Shown one piece after another: positions 25,279-35,461 of a stretch of DNA of 64,000 nt. The DNA is taken from the NCBI GenBank assembly GCA_008692225.1, contig VICG01000002.1:822001-886000 (forward strand). The letters run 5' to 3'. The number at the start of each line of letters is the position of its first letter. Within the stretch, counting starts at the first letter, position 1. The translations under genes and the position numbers were made by a program. The notes beneath the pieces were generated by a model that was not told where the DNA came from, made no database searches, and worked only from the letters and a program-made list of their open reading frames with translations. The DNA is from Monilinia fructicola. Taxonomy: Eukaryota; Ascomycota; Leotiomycetes; Helotiales; Sclerotiniaceae.

Positions 25279-26569
25279 TTATATTAAACCGCATAGTCTG
25301 AGGTTCTCTTGTATGATGATGTCTAGAAGCAGTAGTTAGATATGGAGAAGAATCTTCGAGAGCTTGAAAACTTACCATTTACGGCTGCCATAACGAATCT
25401 AATCTGTGTAGTATCCGTTGCACAGGTGAAATGTGTATAAATTTGCTTTGTCTCATGCTGGTTCAGGCTGACAAATCTATTTAAGATATAGTCGCAAGCA
25501 AGAGCATAATCATCGCCGCCTTCGTAATCCGGGAAGTAATTCTTCATAGGACTGACAGGAAGCTTCTCCTTGAATCTATCGATCTTATTCAAGAAGAGGA
25601 TAATCGAAGTCTTAATGAACCATCTGGAATTGCAGATAGAGTCAAAGAGGGTAAGCGCCTCTTGCATACGGTTGACGGTTTCATCCTCGAAAAGTAGTTG
25701 ATCGTACTCAGAGATGGCGACCAAGAAGAGAATTGTGGTAACATTCTCAAAACAATGAATCCACTTCTTTCTTTCCGATCTTTGTCCACCAACATCAAAC
25801 ATCCGATAGGTCAAGTCACCAATGATAAAAGTGGTCTCGGTGATACCAGTGGTCTTGACTCGGGAGCGGAGGACATCTTGATCATTTGGCATGTAATCAT
25901 GTTGAGCGATTCTCTCAATGTTGTCAAAGTAACTAGACAAAGGGTGTTAGAATCAGCTTTGTTTAAGATGCTATCGGAAAGATATCATGGATTCATCCAT
26001 TGACAAACACTTACTATCTGGCTGAATCGTTCAATTGGTATTCTCTGGATCGCTTGAAACAATCTTGGACACCAGCATCCTTCCATAAAGCTGCAATGGC
26101 GCTACCTACCTCGGGAGGTAAGTTATCACCCTCGATTTGTTGAGGTTGCATGAAGATCGTCTGGACATGATACTCTGCTCTCTGATCATCTAAGGGCAAT
26201 TCTAAAGACTCCATTGCCTCGAGGATCACACGCATTGACTGAACGGTGTTGCTGAAGATAATTTCCTTGAATGATTCTCTTTCATCGCGCGAGTAACCTC
26301 CCTCGTGGATGAGCTTCATCTGTTTTAAAATAGTTGACTTTCCAGATTCACCAGCTCCTATGAAAATGTTAGATCAACCAATCGACCGATGACAGAAGCT
26401 AGATTGACGAGCATGATGATTAAGGAGGTTATGAAGTAGGTCTTTACTAACCAAGGAGAAGCATCTTGATTTCATTTCTTTGCAACATCTTATCCCTCTT
26501 CAATTGGTTTTCAATCTCTTCGTTGCGTGCCTTCCCCTCCTTCTCCTCTGTGCTCATACCACAACCCAT
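25279..26569 (-). CDS. Heterotrimeric G-protein alpha subunit, group I (Gi-like)
   Basis: Membrane-bound GTPase linking receptors to cAMP and MAPK signalling; in plant-pathogenic relatives it affects growth and virulence. Four exons: 26452-26569, 26015-26357, 25376-25932 and 25279-25322, with introns of 94, 82 and 53 bp, all in phase, giving 353 residues. It starts [10 protein letters not shown], with Gly2 for myristoylation and Cys3 for palmitoylation. The P-loop GAGESGKST is split by intron 1. Further motifs are the arginine of RSRVKTTG, switch [18 protein letters not shown] and TCATDT. It ends CGLI with the pertussis-toxin-type Cys four residues from the end, which marks group I. This corresponds to Neurospora gna-1 and Botrytis bcg1 by class. 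The gene is intact. Confidence 0.96.
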
Positions 26570-27329
26570 CTTGAAGAATTAGATCAATTTATATTACTAA
26601 AGGTCGTAAAAAGGGTCGTAAAAGACGAGTGAGTATGAATCGTCGCAGGACCGGCCGCAAAGATAGAGTGCGGTCTGTAAGAAGTTAATGATTAGCGGGA
26701 TCTGGTAACGAGTAGGCTGCGAATAAATAATTGAGATATTGCTGATGGTGATCTGGAAGGAGACAATCGGCGATAGGATACTGAAGTGAAGTATAATTAA
26801 ACCAGTGAGTGGGTGGGTGGGTGAATAGGAGAGAGAAGACGGGAATGTTTGATGTTGAAGCTTCTTTCCGAGGTTGATAAGAGAGAGTTGGTATATTAAT
26901 GTTCAGGAATGTATGAAAGTTCGAGTCTGTAGTCGATGATTGTAGATGATTTGTAGATGTGTGTCGCGGTCCATCTTCCCGATAAAATTGTGTAGATAGA
27001 TGGATGGATGAATGAATGAATGGATGGATGGATGAAATTCGAATGGATTGTTCGCAATGCAAAGATAGAAATGAGAAGAAGATAAACAAAGGATTCTTGT
27101 TCACTCACCAATTAAACAAATAACACTCTTTCGAATTAAAAAAAAAAATCAATTGAACAAATATTCTTAGAAGACTTTCTTGTCTTGATAATAATTCAAA
27201 GGGTCAGAAATGTCGGGTCGTCCTTTAAACGTCTGACTTGACTTGAATTGAATTGGACTGAATTGGATGGATTGAATTGGATTGGATTGAATTATTCAAG
27301 TATTGAGATGATTTTGTGTCGGAAAGGAA

Positions 27330-27432
27330 ATGGATGGATGGATAGATGGATGGATGGATAGAGAGACCGAGAGGCAGAGAGATGGATGGATGGATGGATG
27401 GATGGATGGATGGATGGATGGATGGATGGATG
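27330..27432. repeat. GGAT/ATGG tetranucleotide microsatellite
   Basis: Near-perfect ATGG units, interrupted once by a GAGAGACCGAGAGGCAGAG spacer. Related ATGG/AATG tracts lie at 26999-27035 and 27565-27600. All are upstream of the G-alpha start. Confidence 0.85.
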
Positions 27433-27492
27433 AATTGGTCGGATTGAGAAGGAGTTTCTCTTTTGGTTCTTTACCCTCTCTTCCAAGGTTTC

Positions 27493-27532
27493 TCTTTTCT
27501 TCTCTTCTTCTTCTTCTTCTTCTTCTTCTCCT
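27493..27532. repeat. TTC trinucleotide tract
   Basis: A run of TTC units about 60 bp after the ATGG repeat; purine-rich on the strand from which G-alpha would be transcribed. Confidence 0.8.
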
Positions 27533-28801
27533 CTTGGGGATGAACTGATTTGATTTGATTTGATTGATGGATGGATGAATGGATGGATGGATGGATTGAT
27601 TGATTTGACTGTATGCTAGTTGATCAATACTAATAAATTGCTAGTCAGGAAAGAATAATCAATCAGAATCAATCAATCAGAAAAGGGAAAGGTCCAAGGT
27701 TGAAATTATCGGCTACCTTAACACTAGTGTGTCCCAATTGGGGAGGATGGTGTACGGAGTAAGTACAGTATGAGAGAAGTGTGAGAGTGGATAAAATGAT
27801 AAAATTGGATCTACTCTTATTATTTTATGAATGAGATGATGAAGAGTGGAGAAAGAAGAGAAAGAGATGAATGAAAGGGAAGTTTGAGATGATTTTACTT
27901 GAGTAATATCAAAAAGTATAAATTGAGAGTAATTGTTAATTTATAATACCTCTAGGACTTACCTTATATTTACTAGGTAGGTAGATAGATAGACGGGTAG
28001 ATGAGATGGGTAGATAGGTCGGTAGACGATAAATAGTATGATTAATTGTATATATATCTACTTATTAGTATATCCATGGATATCTATAGATACCTAGGTA
28101 TATACTACTAGGTAATTCTATATCTATATATACTAGTTCATTGAGTTAACAAAATGAATATGGATATATATGTTGATTTGTAAAAATGATTTACGTATTA
28201 TCTATTATCTTTTGTCCTCTTCCCTTTTGTTCATTAGTCTCTTGTTTTTCTCTCTTTCTTTACCTACTTACTACCTCCAGCTAGTAGTGTTGAGTAATAC
28301 CGTATACGAGCTAAACGTCATTTGTCAGATATTCATCGAGTCAAAGGAAAGAAGAGTAAGAAGTCGAGTTTAATGTTGATTACCTACCTACCTACCTACC
28401 TACCTACCCACCCAGTAGCTAATACTATAAGCAAACATCTGAACAGACCGGATAACAAACGGATGTATACTCTGCCGTTACCTACTTTGATACCTAGGAA
28501 GTACTAGGTAGCCGGAGATTCAATATCAGTAGATTGGCCATTGTTTAATGGATTAGTGCGTCCACGGGTACGTACCCATAGACCTACTGTACGGAGTATA
28601 TTGCAGTATATAATACGGAAGAGGTCCGCTATCCATGGATAGGTACTGATAATGACTTTTAAGTTCTCTATTAAGGTAGCTCAATCCAATGATTTTATAT
28701 ATAACTAAATCCCTAGTACACAGATATATATGCTACCTAGTAGGCTAGTACCTAGTATTCTTTATGCAGGCTTGGCGTTGTCTAGATCTAACACCCGTTC
28801 T

Positions 28802-28834
28802 TTCATTCATTCATTCATTCATTCATTCATTCAT
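28802..28834. repeat. ATTC tetranucleotide tract left of the MITE
   Basis: About eight ATTC units end just before the MITE. A second ATTC tract lies at 29193-29231, so the element is bracketed by two tracts of the same unit. Confidence 0.8.
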
Positions 28835-28859
28835 TTATATTCGTTTATATTCGTTTATA

Positions 28860-29050
28860 CAGTCCCCCCCCCTGAATAAAGGGCAAAAATATGGGTATAC
28901 CCACAATCTTTTATTTTGCTGGCGACGACGACGCATAGGCCAATCGAAGAATATTCCAGTAGATTCTATTGGCCAAAAAACCTCTGAATTACTTATATAA
29001 TACCAGTGGGTATACCCATAATTTTGCCCTTTATTCAGGGGAGGGGACTG
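28860..29050. mobile_element. Complete 191-bp MITE with 45-bp terminal inverted repeats and TA target site
   Basis: The first 45 bases (28860-28904) match the reverse complement of the last 45 (29006-29050) with two mismatches. The ends begin CAGTCCCC and include GGGTATACCC. TATA lies directly outside both ends, consistent with the TA duplication of Tc1/mariner/pogo elements, whose termini often start CAGT. The core (about 100 bp) has no coding capacity. This is a non-autonomous element that would need a transposase supplied elsewhere. High TIR identity argues for a fairly recent insertion. Confidence 0.9.
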
Positions 29051-32000
29051 TATATACACTAGCTATCTCTATACTCTATATCTACTAGGTACCTAGGTAG
29101 CCCTGGAGGTGCTTGGATACTCTCATACTCATACATACATATATACCTTAGACACATACTCATGTACCAAGTCATTTATTCACTCATACACATAGACATT
29201 CATTCATTCATTCATTCATTCATTCATTCATCCACCTAAATATAGGAATCTCAATGGATGTCCTATACCTAACTCAAGTAGGTAACTCTTAGGTAGTAAG
29301 CTCAAGCTCAAGCTCAACAAGGTCAGTGTCATTGTCATTGTCATTGTCATTGTCAATGTCATGGAGCAAAGCTAACCTTGGAAGGAGAAGATCTTTGAAG
29401 CAGCAAGCACAATATTAAGAAGTTTAATATCTAGCAAAAGCTAATAATGAGCTGAGGACTTGTTAATGGCATGACATCAATCCCCTACTGTACTGACTTG
29501 AAGACTTAAGCATTCCAAGAAGTTTTGTGTTAGATCTCTTTCGCGATGGATGCGCATTCAACTGTATAAGCGAATCCCGTGATTTTGAAGTATTAAAATC
29601 TACTACAGTACTTAGGTATTTGTCCAATAAGTACTGATTGTTCACAACCCGTGGACAGCCCTGAAGATCATAGAAGAGTTTAAAACGCTTTTACAATAAA
29701 TATACGGAGTACAAATTAATTACATTACAATAAACTCTGATTTAAACTATATAACGATACCTGGCAAAGTTACTAGGATCAAAACAATATAATATTCCGT
29801 ATAGCACAGGACAGGACAACCTTGAAGGACAATACCGTACCGTACCGTCTGAACCAGGGGTTAATTTCAATCTTGCAGACATACCAGGATATACAGACGT
29901 ATCAGATCTCGAATGTCAGGGCTTTGAAATTAATGGAGGCATGGAAATGGTAGGCGAAAGAAAGATGATTCGATGAGTCGATGATTCGATGATATCTAGA
30001 GCCCAGAGTACTCAGATCCCATACCTTCAATTGAGTAATTGTTAATTAGCAGGAAGAAGAGAGAAAGAGAGAAAGAAAAAAGAAGAGAAAACAGCGAAAG
30101 AAAAGAGAGAGAAAACATCTATAGATAGATAAAATAATAATCTAGTAATACTATATCGGTCAGTATATAGCAAACGATGATTGATGTTTGAAAGTGATTA
30201 TTTATTATACCAATAGATAATAAATATCTATTATTGTATTCTTCAATTCTTCAATTCTTCAATTCTACAGTACAAAAGAAAAACTTCATTATACTATTTT
30301 TAATTTTATCTACTAAACCCTCGGCCAATATTCCATTTCTTAACCAAGAGGAACTGTGTATAACTAATAATTAGTCAACTACCTAGGTAGTCAGTCTATG
30401 GGTAGGTAGGTTACATTCACAATTCTTACCTAATCAATACAAATTGACAAAGGTTTACTCCGTCGGGTACATTTACACAATGTGTATATAGACTACCTAG
30501 GTATATATCTAATAGATTAGTATTTTAGTATTTTAGTATACCTAGGTATTCCAAGGTTATTCTATATATACTGTATTAGTAAGTAGGGAATCATGATAAC
30601 ATTCTTTTTTTTAGATCCTCTCTATCTGTATATATTCCATCAGCTCATTCTCTTATTAGCTTCTCTGCATTCCTTTCCCCTTCGCCTCTCCCCTAGCCTT
30701 GGCCTTGGGAACTGTTCATGCAATGCAAGCCAACAACGTACAGTAAGAAAGGTACATCAGTGTCTATCTAGCTGCTTTTCTTGCTTGGTAAAAGTTGGGG
30801 GAGATGCGAACTGCCTGCATGAATGATGGGGGGCTTCATAAAACGCCACATACTTCGAGTCATCTAATCCAATCAAATGTATAACTTAACTTACCTAGGT
30901 AGCCACCCTATCTATGAAAGCCTCCTCGTCTAACTACCTAGGTAATGATTTGAATTAGGACTTGCCTATTTGAATTTTATTCTCTTGCATAAAACCCTGA
31001 ATGAAACCCGTTATATGGATTCTTGATGGTTCTGGCCAACGCGTGTACGTTGACTAGGTAGATAGGTAGTCAAGTATCATCTATTGACAGGCATAATTAA
31101 TAGTTCTATTATTTTTTGAAGCCATCCAAAATGTACCCAGTACTACTTAGTACATACCCGTGAATAACATGCTAACACAAACGAACTGTGCTTGCTTAAC
31201 TGTATCACCATTCACAATCTATATTTCAACGTCCATCTCAATTTGATCATCATAAATACAGCCAACTTGTTCCTACTCTTCTATATAGAAACAAATCACT
31301 CTCTCTATGTCTGTGTCTGTGTCTAGATACCTAGGCCTTCCCAAATCTTCCGAGTCTATCTACTCCGTTCTTTGTCTACTTTGTCCAAGGGACGTACCAA
31401 CCTAGTACCTATCTTCAAAGCTATCTATCTATCATCTGCCCCGCTTCCAAGTACCGCTTAAAGCGACAAACCCATCCACACCTCCCTTTTTCGCATAAAA
31501 TGGATGAAAGGATGAAACAAATTCAATCCAAATTTCTTCATAAACTCGGCCAGGTACTAGGTCGGTATGTACAGTTAGTAAATATTCTTTTCAACATCCA
31601 TGATCCTATACTCCGTAGATACTTCACTGATTCAAAAAGGTTCTTGCTACAGAGTGGGTTCAAGTTTGGATATGTCCTGATCTACTGTGCCTACAGAGTA
31701 CACCACCAACCTGCATGCATACTAGTTGATGAGAGACTGGCTTTTTTTTTCTTCTTTCTTCCCTTCTTCTTCCTTGGTTGCCGTCTTATGATTCTTTCTC
31801 ATCATCTGCAGGTCTTGAATCCTTTGACCTTTGAAAAAAATGCCTGAACTTCACCAAGCACACCGATAAAACTTACTGGGATAAATGGATGTCCTATTGA
31901 GTACAGTGTCACATAACTAACTGAAACCATTTCGTTTTTCGTTCATATCATCTCAATCTAAAATCCTTGAACTTCACAAGTACTATCATCTTCAAATTTT

Positions 32001-33633
32001 GGAAAAATATCCATCCATGTCTTCCATGCAATGCAGTATGCATGTGGGGTCACCGATAGCCGCAAAAAAGGGGTTGATTGATCTGCATGAGAATTCCTTC
32101 CAAATTCCTTCCAGAAGCCGCCTTGAAATTCCTCGTCTATTGATCTCTCTTGATGACTTACTGTATTGATATGTGTGGCTGACCATGCGTGCCATCATTG
32201 GAGTTTTCATTGTGTATACCATACATAGCCTGGACCTCATCAGGGAAACAATCCCCCTTCTAAATTCTGATGAAGAATATCATTATGGCTGAAAATTATG
32301 GTTGTACAAGGCTTTATGTAAGCTTATGATGACTGTATGTTGAAGGTAGCGATACTCGTTCATCCCCTCTTTTCAGTCATGGGCGATATGTGAACCTGTC
32401 GGTGTACAGATAGTACTGTAGTGTGTTGGTACTTGGTAGGCTAATTCTGGGCCAAAAGCGAGCAATAAGCTTTCGAAAGCTTAAGATCTCGCACAAATCA
32501 CCAATCAACAATCATAATCTGGATCTCCTCCTCCTTGATCAGCTTTCAAGTTTGGTAACATCCACTTAGATGTCAAAATCTAACTTTGTGTGGACTTCAT
32601 CACGAAAGTCAGATCTTCTAAAATAGAACGGACATGTTTGTTTTGTTGACGAGTGTGGTGGTACAAACTGGATCACATCTCATGTTCAAGCTGAATCATG
32701 TTTTGTATCTCCGGTCAGTCAGCTAAGCTTCACTTTCTGCGCCCAGCCCTTGAATGACTGAAATCTTTCTCTTACATCAAGATCTTACTCAGAAGTGCTG
32801 TGTGGCGACAAACATTTCAACAGGTGTGAAAAGTACTTGACATGCTGTCATTATCGCCTCGATCTATGCTTAATTATCATTCAGTCATGGCCTAGTGTGA
32901 ACCATGCGAAGTCGCTGTCGCTGATGGTTCTGCAACTCGTTATCTTTCTGAGGGGCATTTCGGAACTTCTTTGCTTCTCCAAAGGACGGAACCTCTACCT
33001 CTCATACATAAGCATGCGGAACGATAACGGATAACTTTATTTGCTCTATTAAGGTTCGTATTGTACATGAGTATTAGATATCAAACATAATTACCTAAGC
33101 TGAGATCTATGCCCTTGGCAAAGTTAAGATTCATGCTAAGCCTTGCATCAATCATATGGAGAAATTTCGAGAGCATTGCCGAACTCCAGGGCTACTCAGG
33201 CACATTTTACATTATTGAACGGTACTAATTCTTCAATATCTTTGAGCGGGATAATTGAGTAACTATTCAGCGATAAACAATGCTGTCAAGAAGTACTGGC
33301 TATTGTCTGAGTAGGATGATCTTGCTTGATATACTCTATACAAAAAGCTGTTTGGCAACTAAAGCTTGTGAAATCATCAAAATTGGAAAGACCAACCTGC
33401 CATAATTTACATATATCCTCTATACAATGGCACCTGCAAGTAAATCACATCAAGTCAAACATTTTGAATATCCTCAAAGTTATATCTATACCGCATTCCT
33501 GATCCAAAGTTGTTATTCCCTTTAATAAATTGTCACGTTTGAGAAGATACGCGTCAAAATCCTAAGCAAGTCAACGTATCACCCTAAACAATATTTACCA
33601 CCCCAAATCTTTATAGCTTGAAGAATACTTATA

Positions 33634-34185
33634 ATGTCAGTTCACAATAGACAACGACAGCGACTCTACAATCCTCGACGCCACATTCAACCGATTGCAT
33701 ACCGCTCTTCGCAAAATTCTCAACCAACCACCAGCGTATTGAGCCGACCACATGCAATGCACCCCAGCCTTCACAAGCTAAGAATCGAATCTCCAGTCCT
33801 CTTATTGCTCATACTCTGTATTATCGGGCTACTTCTTTGGCTTTCATATGGAGTTTACAAGTCCATAGTATGGTACATTGACCAAATTCGAACGATCAAG
33901 GATGGACTGGAAAAAGACTTGAACCCTGAGATTCTGATGGCCAAACTGGATGGAAGATCATATTCGGATGAAGAGAAGGGAAGAACCAAGTTTGGGCCAG
34001 GGGCGAAATGGTTCCGTCCGCCTCCAAAAAAGACGGGATATGACAAGTTAGAAAAGTCTTGGACGGAGACACCAGTAGATTTGTCAAGACATCAGAGTAT
34101 GTCGAGTGGATGTACATTGGTCATGAGGGGAGACGATTACAAGAGAGTGCAGAGCCTTGGCTGTAGGAGAAAGAGTACTGTTTGA
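33634..34185 (+). CDS. Small single-pass membrane protein, 183 residues
   Basis: Not recognised. One uninterrupted exon. The N-terminal 50 residues are basic and Gln/Ser/Pro-rich. A strong membrane segment follows (about 52-80: SPVLLLLILCIIGLLLWLSY, GVYKSIVWYI). After it comes a charged helix (IRTIKDGLEKDLNPEILMAK) and a basic C-terminal tail with KWFRPPPKKTGYDKLEKSW. The composition is clearly protein-like and different from the flanking AT-rich DNA. The likely topology is a short N-terminal side and a soluble C-terminal domain. It stands alone after a 7-kb gene desert. Confidence 0.55.
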   Translation: MSVHNRQRQRLYNPRRHIQPIAYRSSQNSQPTTSVLSRPHAMHPSLHKLRIESPVLLLLILCIIGLLLWLSYGVYKSIVWYIDQIRTIKDGLEKDLNPEILMAKLDGRSYSDEEKGRTKFGPGAKWFRPPPKKTGYDKLEKSWTETPVDLSRHQSMSSGCTLVMRGDDYKRVQSLGCRRKSTV

Positions 34186-34800
34186 ATCGACAGAAAGAGC
34201 TTTTGCACCAGGATATTATGGTGCGCTGACTTGGGCTATGTCTTTTTGGTACCCAAAACTGAGCGCTGCAATCCTATTATTCCTGGAAAATGGGCTATTT
34301 ATGGGCAAATGCTCGAACTTCGGAACTTAAGGAGACAGCTTATAGCCCAACAACTAATGCGCGTAGGTAGTTTGTCCCCGGGTCAGAGATGAAAAGAGTA
34401 AACAACCAAGTTTTGCAGCGTTTTTGTGTTTGTGCCTCGCTCCTAGAGCTTCGCATTTCTAGCCAGGGAAAAGTTCCTCAAGAGGATGGAAACACTCTAG
34501 GTCTAGAAAGCTCCAGTAGAATCCAATGAAATAAACGCGGTTTAAAACATGAAGTTCAACTGATTGCTATCACTGAACATGGAAAATGGATCCTTCAAGC
34601 AAAGAACAATAACCACACAGGATTATCCTAATAAGCTAAGGTCAGAAAAAATCCCGGACAACAGAGCAGAGGTATGATTTCAGCATTCATCTAGAGTACT
34701 GCCTTTGATCTAATCACAACCACTCAAAGAATTCTCAAGCTTCCCATCCACACGTCTATACTCCAACGCCACTCCCCCCTCCATCAAGCCGTTGTCCCAC
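34186..34800. other. Convergent intergenic region
   Basis: About 600 bp between the membrane-protein stop and the MIC10 stop. Nothing supportable is seen. Confidence 0.45.
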
Positions 34801-35162
34801 TCAAGGTCTTTGCACTCTAATACCATCCTTTCCCACCCTTCTAAACGAGCTGTTGCACTCCTCGTAAGCTCTTCCGGCACCGAATCCAACACCCACAAAT
34901 GCAGGCCATGCTCTTCGCTTGAATATCAAGACCGAGGCGACAACACCGAATCCGAGCCCGACCGAGGATCGTATGAGCAGCGAGGAAAGACAATGGTCCC
35001 ACTGAGAAGATAGGAAGTTAGCGCCATGTCTCTAATGAGTGCAAACGCATTCTGTGCGGTTAGATTGGAGTAGATAGGCTTTACCTTTTCGTTCAGAAGA
35101 GCTTCCGAAACAGGTTTGCTTGGGCGTGTGACGGCCGGTGGAGAAATTGATGTTTCTGGCAT
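34801..35162 (-). CDS. MIC10: MICOS core subunit Mic10
   Basis: Membrane-bending subunit of the mitochondrial contact site and cristae organising system. Two exons, 35085-35162 and 34801-35001, with an 83-bp GTAAAG intron at phase 0, give 92 residues. Exon 1 ends SEALLNEK and exon 2 opens WDHCLSSLLIRSSVGLGFG, the family signature across the junction. Two Gly-rich membrane segments follow: GLGFGVVASVLIFK and AFVGVGFGAGRAYEECN. The RR pair between them matches the positive loop of Mic10. Reading through the intron would instead give an unrelated 78-residue frame, so splicing is needed. It is divergent from ROK1 with about 300 bp between starts. Confidence 0.9.
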
Positions 35163-35461
35163 GATGGCTTGTATGTTACCTGAGCGAAATATCAGTCATG
35201 GCTCCCTTGAGCAGTAGCTCGATTGACATACCGTGATGTGAGGATTGGCGTACGATTGAAGAGCTATGAGCTGTGTTGTAAATTTATTTCGAGGGTCCCG
35301 GTTCCATCCACCATGGCACGTTGATTGGATGGGAACGGAAGGCGGTGGCGTGGATCGAGAGGGCAGAATTAGAAAAATAAATTGTCATCCCGCGAAAATA
35401 TTAAGCGGCTTTGCGATGACTTGATCGGTACTCAACATTGAGGTTTTGGTAATTCGCAGCA
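35163..35461. promoter_or_regulatory. Bidirectional MIC10/ROK1 promoter interval
   Basis: 299 bp separate two divergent start codons, so both promoters must lie here or overlap the genes. I can name no specific factor site with confidence. Confidence 0.5.

Larger units (their letters stand above)
26570..33633. other. 7-kb gene-poor interval rich in microsatellites and short palindromes
   Basis: No frame here has a recognisable domain; short open frames at 26685-27111, 31500-31847 and 32795-33034 are low complexity or unsupported. The first about 1 kb upstream of G-alpha is very repetitive (ATGG and TTC tracts) and is a likely leader or promoter. The interval also holds the 191-bp MITE at 28860-29050, ATTC tracts, and many copies of TACCTAGGTA and TACGGAGTA. 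Composition becomes less repetitive after about 31900. Confidence 0.6.

Noticed and set aside
27292..27548. Open frames of PSIHPSIH / DGWMDGWM repeats on both strands
   Set aside because: Translations of the ATGG microsatellite.
31500..31847. 115-codon + strand frame
   Set aside because: No domain; contains a poly-Phe run from a T/C tract and lies in the gene desert.
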